7,498 bases of DNA. Source: Candidatus Rifleibacteriota bacterium. Lineage in GTDB: Bacteria > UBP17 > UBA6191 > JACPRK01. The notes under the pieces are model-generated. The model did no database searches. It had not been told where the DNA came from and saw only the letters and a list, made by a program, of their open reading frames with translations. Where the stretch lies: positions 1 to 7,498 of the forward strand of contig JACQZL010000056.1 of assembly GCA_016213865.1 (NCBI GenBank). The letters are read 5' to 3'. Position numbers and translations under genes: made by a program. Below are positions 6,658-7,498 of this stretch, in pieces. Within the stretch, counting starts at the first letter, position 1. Each line of letters starts with the position of its first letter.

Positions 6658-6666
6658 TCACCTCCT
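6658..6666 (-). promoter_or_regulatory. Ribosome binding site of cas1
   Basis: AGGAGGTGA matches the anti-Shine-Dalgarno over nine bases and ends 7 bases before the GTG at 6650, which fixes that non-ATG start. The TGA inside it would also be the stop of the upstream gene if that gene's alternative reading frame were used. Confidence 0.7.
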
Positions 6667-6671
6667 GCCCG

Positions 6672-7262
6672 CTACCGCGGGTCTGGCCGCCTCCGGCTGC
6701 TCCGGCTCCTCGCCGAGCCCCTCGAGCTGCACGGTGACTTCGCCTGACGGCTCAGATAGCCGTACTCGCGCCCATCTCCGTCCAGATCCGGCGGCGGATT
6801 CCTCGGCTCGCAGAGCTTGCCGCCGGCCTTGGGAAAGAGGTCCAGGTGGACCAGCGGGGCGGGGTACGTGCCGGCCGGCAAGCGAAAGACACAGCGGCAC
6901 AGGTCCGTCACCCCGTCTTCGAGCAGCATCCGCCGCACCTTGCGGCAGCCGATGGGGGTCGGCGGCACCGCGCGGAGGGCGCGGTTGACCTCGTCGGGAT
7001 CGTAGCCAGGCTGGGCAGCCAGGGCCTGGTGGACGAAGCGGCGGCCGTCCTCTCCCAGGTGCGTGAAGATCTGGATCAGGGCGTGGGTCTCGCCGGGGCC
7101 GAGGGGCTCTCGAAGACGGGCGCGCGCCAGGAGGTGGCCCGCGGCGGGGCAGCGGGCCGACAGCAGCTCGATCTGTTCGGGCAACCTCTCCGGAAGCAAC
7201 GGACGGGCAGTCTCGCCCGCGTTCGCCCGGGGGCATGGCTCCTGCTGACTGCGAGAGAACAT
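6672..7262 (-). CDS. Small protein resembling the Fe-S C-terminal domain of primase large subunit, upstream of cas1
   Basis: 196 residues. The core runs LSARCPAAGHLL (C38), FTHLGEDGRRFVHQAL (66-81), PTPIGCRKVR (C106), LCRCVF (C122, C124), YPAPLVH (133-139) and GGKLCEP (C151). In PriL proteins four cysteines bind a [4Fe-4S] cluster: one before helices, one in an FSCLKI-like segment, one in a GCPF-like segment about 17 residues later, and one further on. C38, C106, C122 or C124, and C151 follow that order with similar early spacing. A similar domain, as I recall, ends some CRISPR-associated primase-polymerases. Here no catalytic primase domain is attached. The ATG at 7262 has GGAGG 6 bases upstream, better than the in-frame ATG at 7286. 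The last 26 residues are Ser/Arg-rich and unlike the rest; another frame gives a smoother tail ending at 6658, so a frameshift is possible. It probably shares an operon with cas1. The assignment comes from motif memory, not a search. Confidence 0.6.
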   Translation of the reverse strand: MFSRSQQEPCPRANAGETARPLLPERLPEQIELLSARCPAAGHLLARARLREPLGPGETHALIQIFTHLGEDGRRFVHQALAAQPGYDPDEVNRALRAVPPTPIGCRKVRRMLLEDGVTDLCRCVFRLPAGTYPAPLVHLDLFPKAGGKLCEPRNPPPDLDGDGREYGYLSRQAKSPCSSRGSARSRSSRRRPDPR

Positions 7263-7445
7263 GGTCGGCCTCCGTGGGCTGGTCATCCGACGACCGGGTC
7301 GGGGTAGGTCATGAGCTGGGGACTTGCGTCAGGTTCTGGGTTGGTTTCACGGCCCGGGGACTGTCCGACGATCCGCCGACAGGGTTCGAAGTCTCGGCAC
7401 CGACCATTCTGGCCGCAATTCTCCGCACACTTGGCTCCAGGGGAT
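7263..7445. other. Intergenic stretch upstream of the primase-like gene
   Basis: No ORF with coding character and no convincing promoter was seen on either strand. It contains the primase-like gene's ribosome binding site (GGAGG, 7273-7269 on the minus strand). The transcription start of the adaptation operon is probably here or further right. Confidence 0.5.
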
Positions 7446-7498
7446 GTAGGGGCGGGGCTCGTCCCCGCCCGCTCTGGGCCAGGCTTTCGGGCGGGGAC
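7446..7498. repeat. GC-rich inverted-repeat unit cut by the window edge
   Basis: GGGCGGGG-CTCGT-CCCCGCCC at 7450-7470 is a perfect 8-bp stem with a 5-base loop, preceded by GTAG. At 7489-7498 GGGCGGGGAC repeats the right arm in inverted orientation, so a second, head-to-head hairpin probably continues past the window. This is the same paired-hairpin layout as 4655-4750 but with a different core. Confidence 0.6.

Noticed and set aside
7360..7410. GGGTTCGAA followed by ACCGACCA, resembling the T-loop and 3' end of a tRNA on the plus strand
   Set aside because: The five-base T-stem does not pair, and no matching acceptor 5' strand, anticodon arm or D-arm is found upstream.

Overview
This is a GC-rich bacterial window in which every convincing gene is on the minus strand, so transcription runs from right to left. 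Strong Shine-Dalgarno sites, GTG starts, high third-position GC and intergenic repeats built from GC-rich hairpins suggest an environmental, high-GC bacterium. Planctomycetota, Acidobacteriota or Myxococcota would fit, but the sequence does not settle the phylum.

Right half: a small CRISPR adaptation locus. Reading along the minus strand, a short cysteine-containing protein (7262 to 6672) resembles the iron-sulfur C-terminal domain of the primase large subunit. It is followed 21 bases later by a full-length cas1 with its catalytic residues present (6650 to 5649). No cas2, interference gene or reverse transcriptase is visible. About 560 bases beyond cas1 lies a minimal array: one 36-bp repeat whose minus-strand 3' end reads ATTGAAAC, one 37-bp spacer, and one degenerate terminal repeat (5089 to 4981). 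The stretch between cas1 and the array holds a sigma70-like promoter, a doubtful 49-codon ORF, and a leader in which two 10-base words occur twice.

Middle: 4404 to 4980 has no convincing gene. It carries nested inverted repeats: a roughly 240-bp element with 25-bp imperfect ends enclosing a REP/BIME-like pair of hairpins, with a further perfect hairpin to one side.

Left half: a tightly coupled two-gene operon. The first gene (4403 to 2382) has the layout of a ClpA/ClpC tandem-AAA+ ATPase behind a TPR-like segment, but most nucleotide-handling motifs are altered, especially in the first AAA+ module. Its stop overlaps the start of the second gene by ATGA. The second gene (2385 to beyond the left edge) is a HerA/TraD-type hexameric DNA-pumping ATPase with intact Walker motifs. 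The pairing of an apparently dead Clp-like protein with an active HerA-like motor, next to an adaptation module, is the best candidate here for an undescribed system. A defence role is inference.
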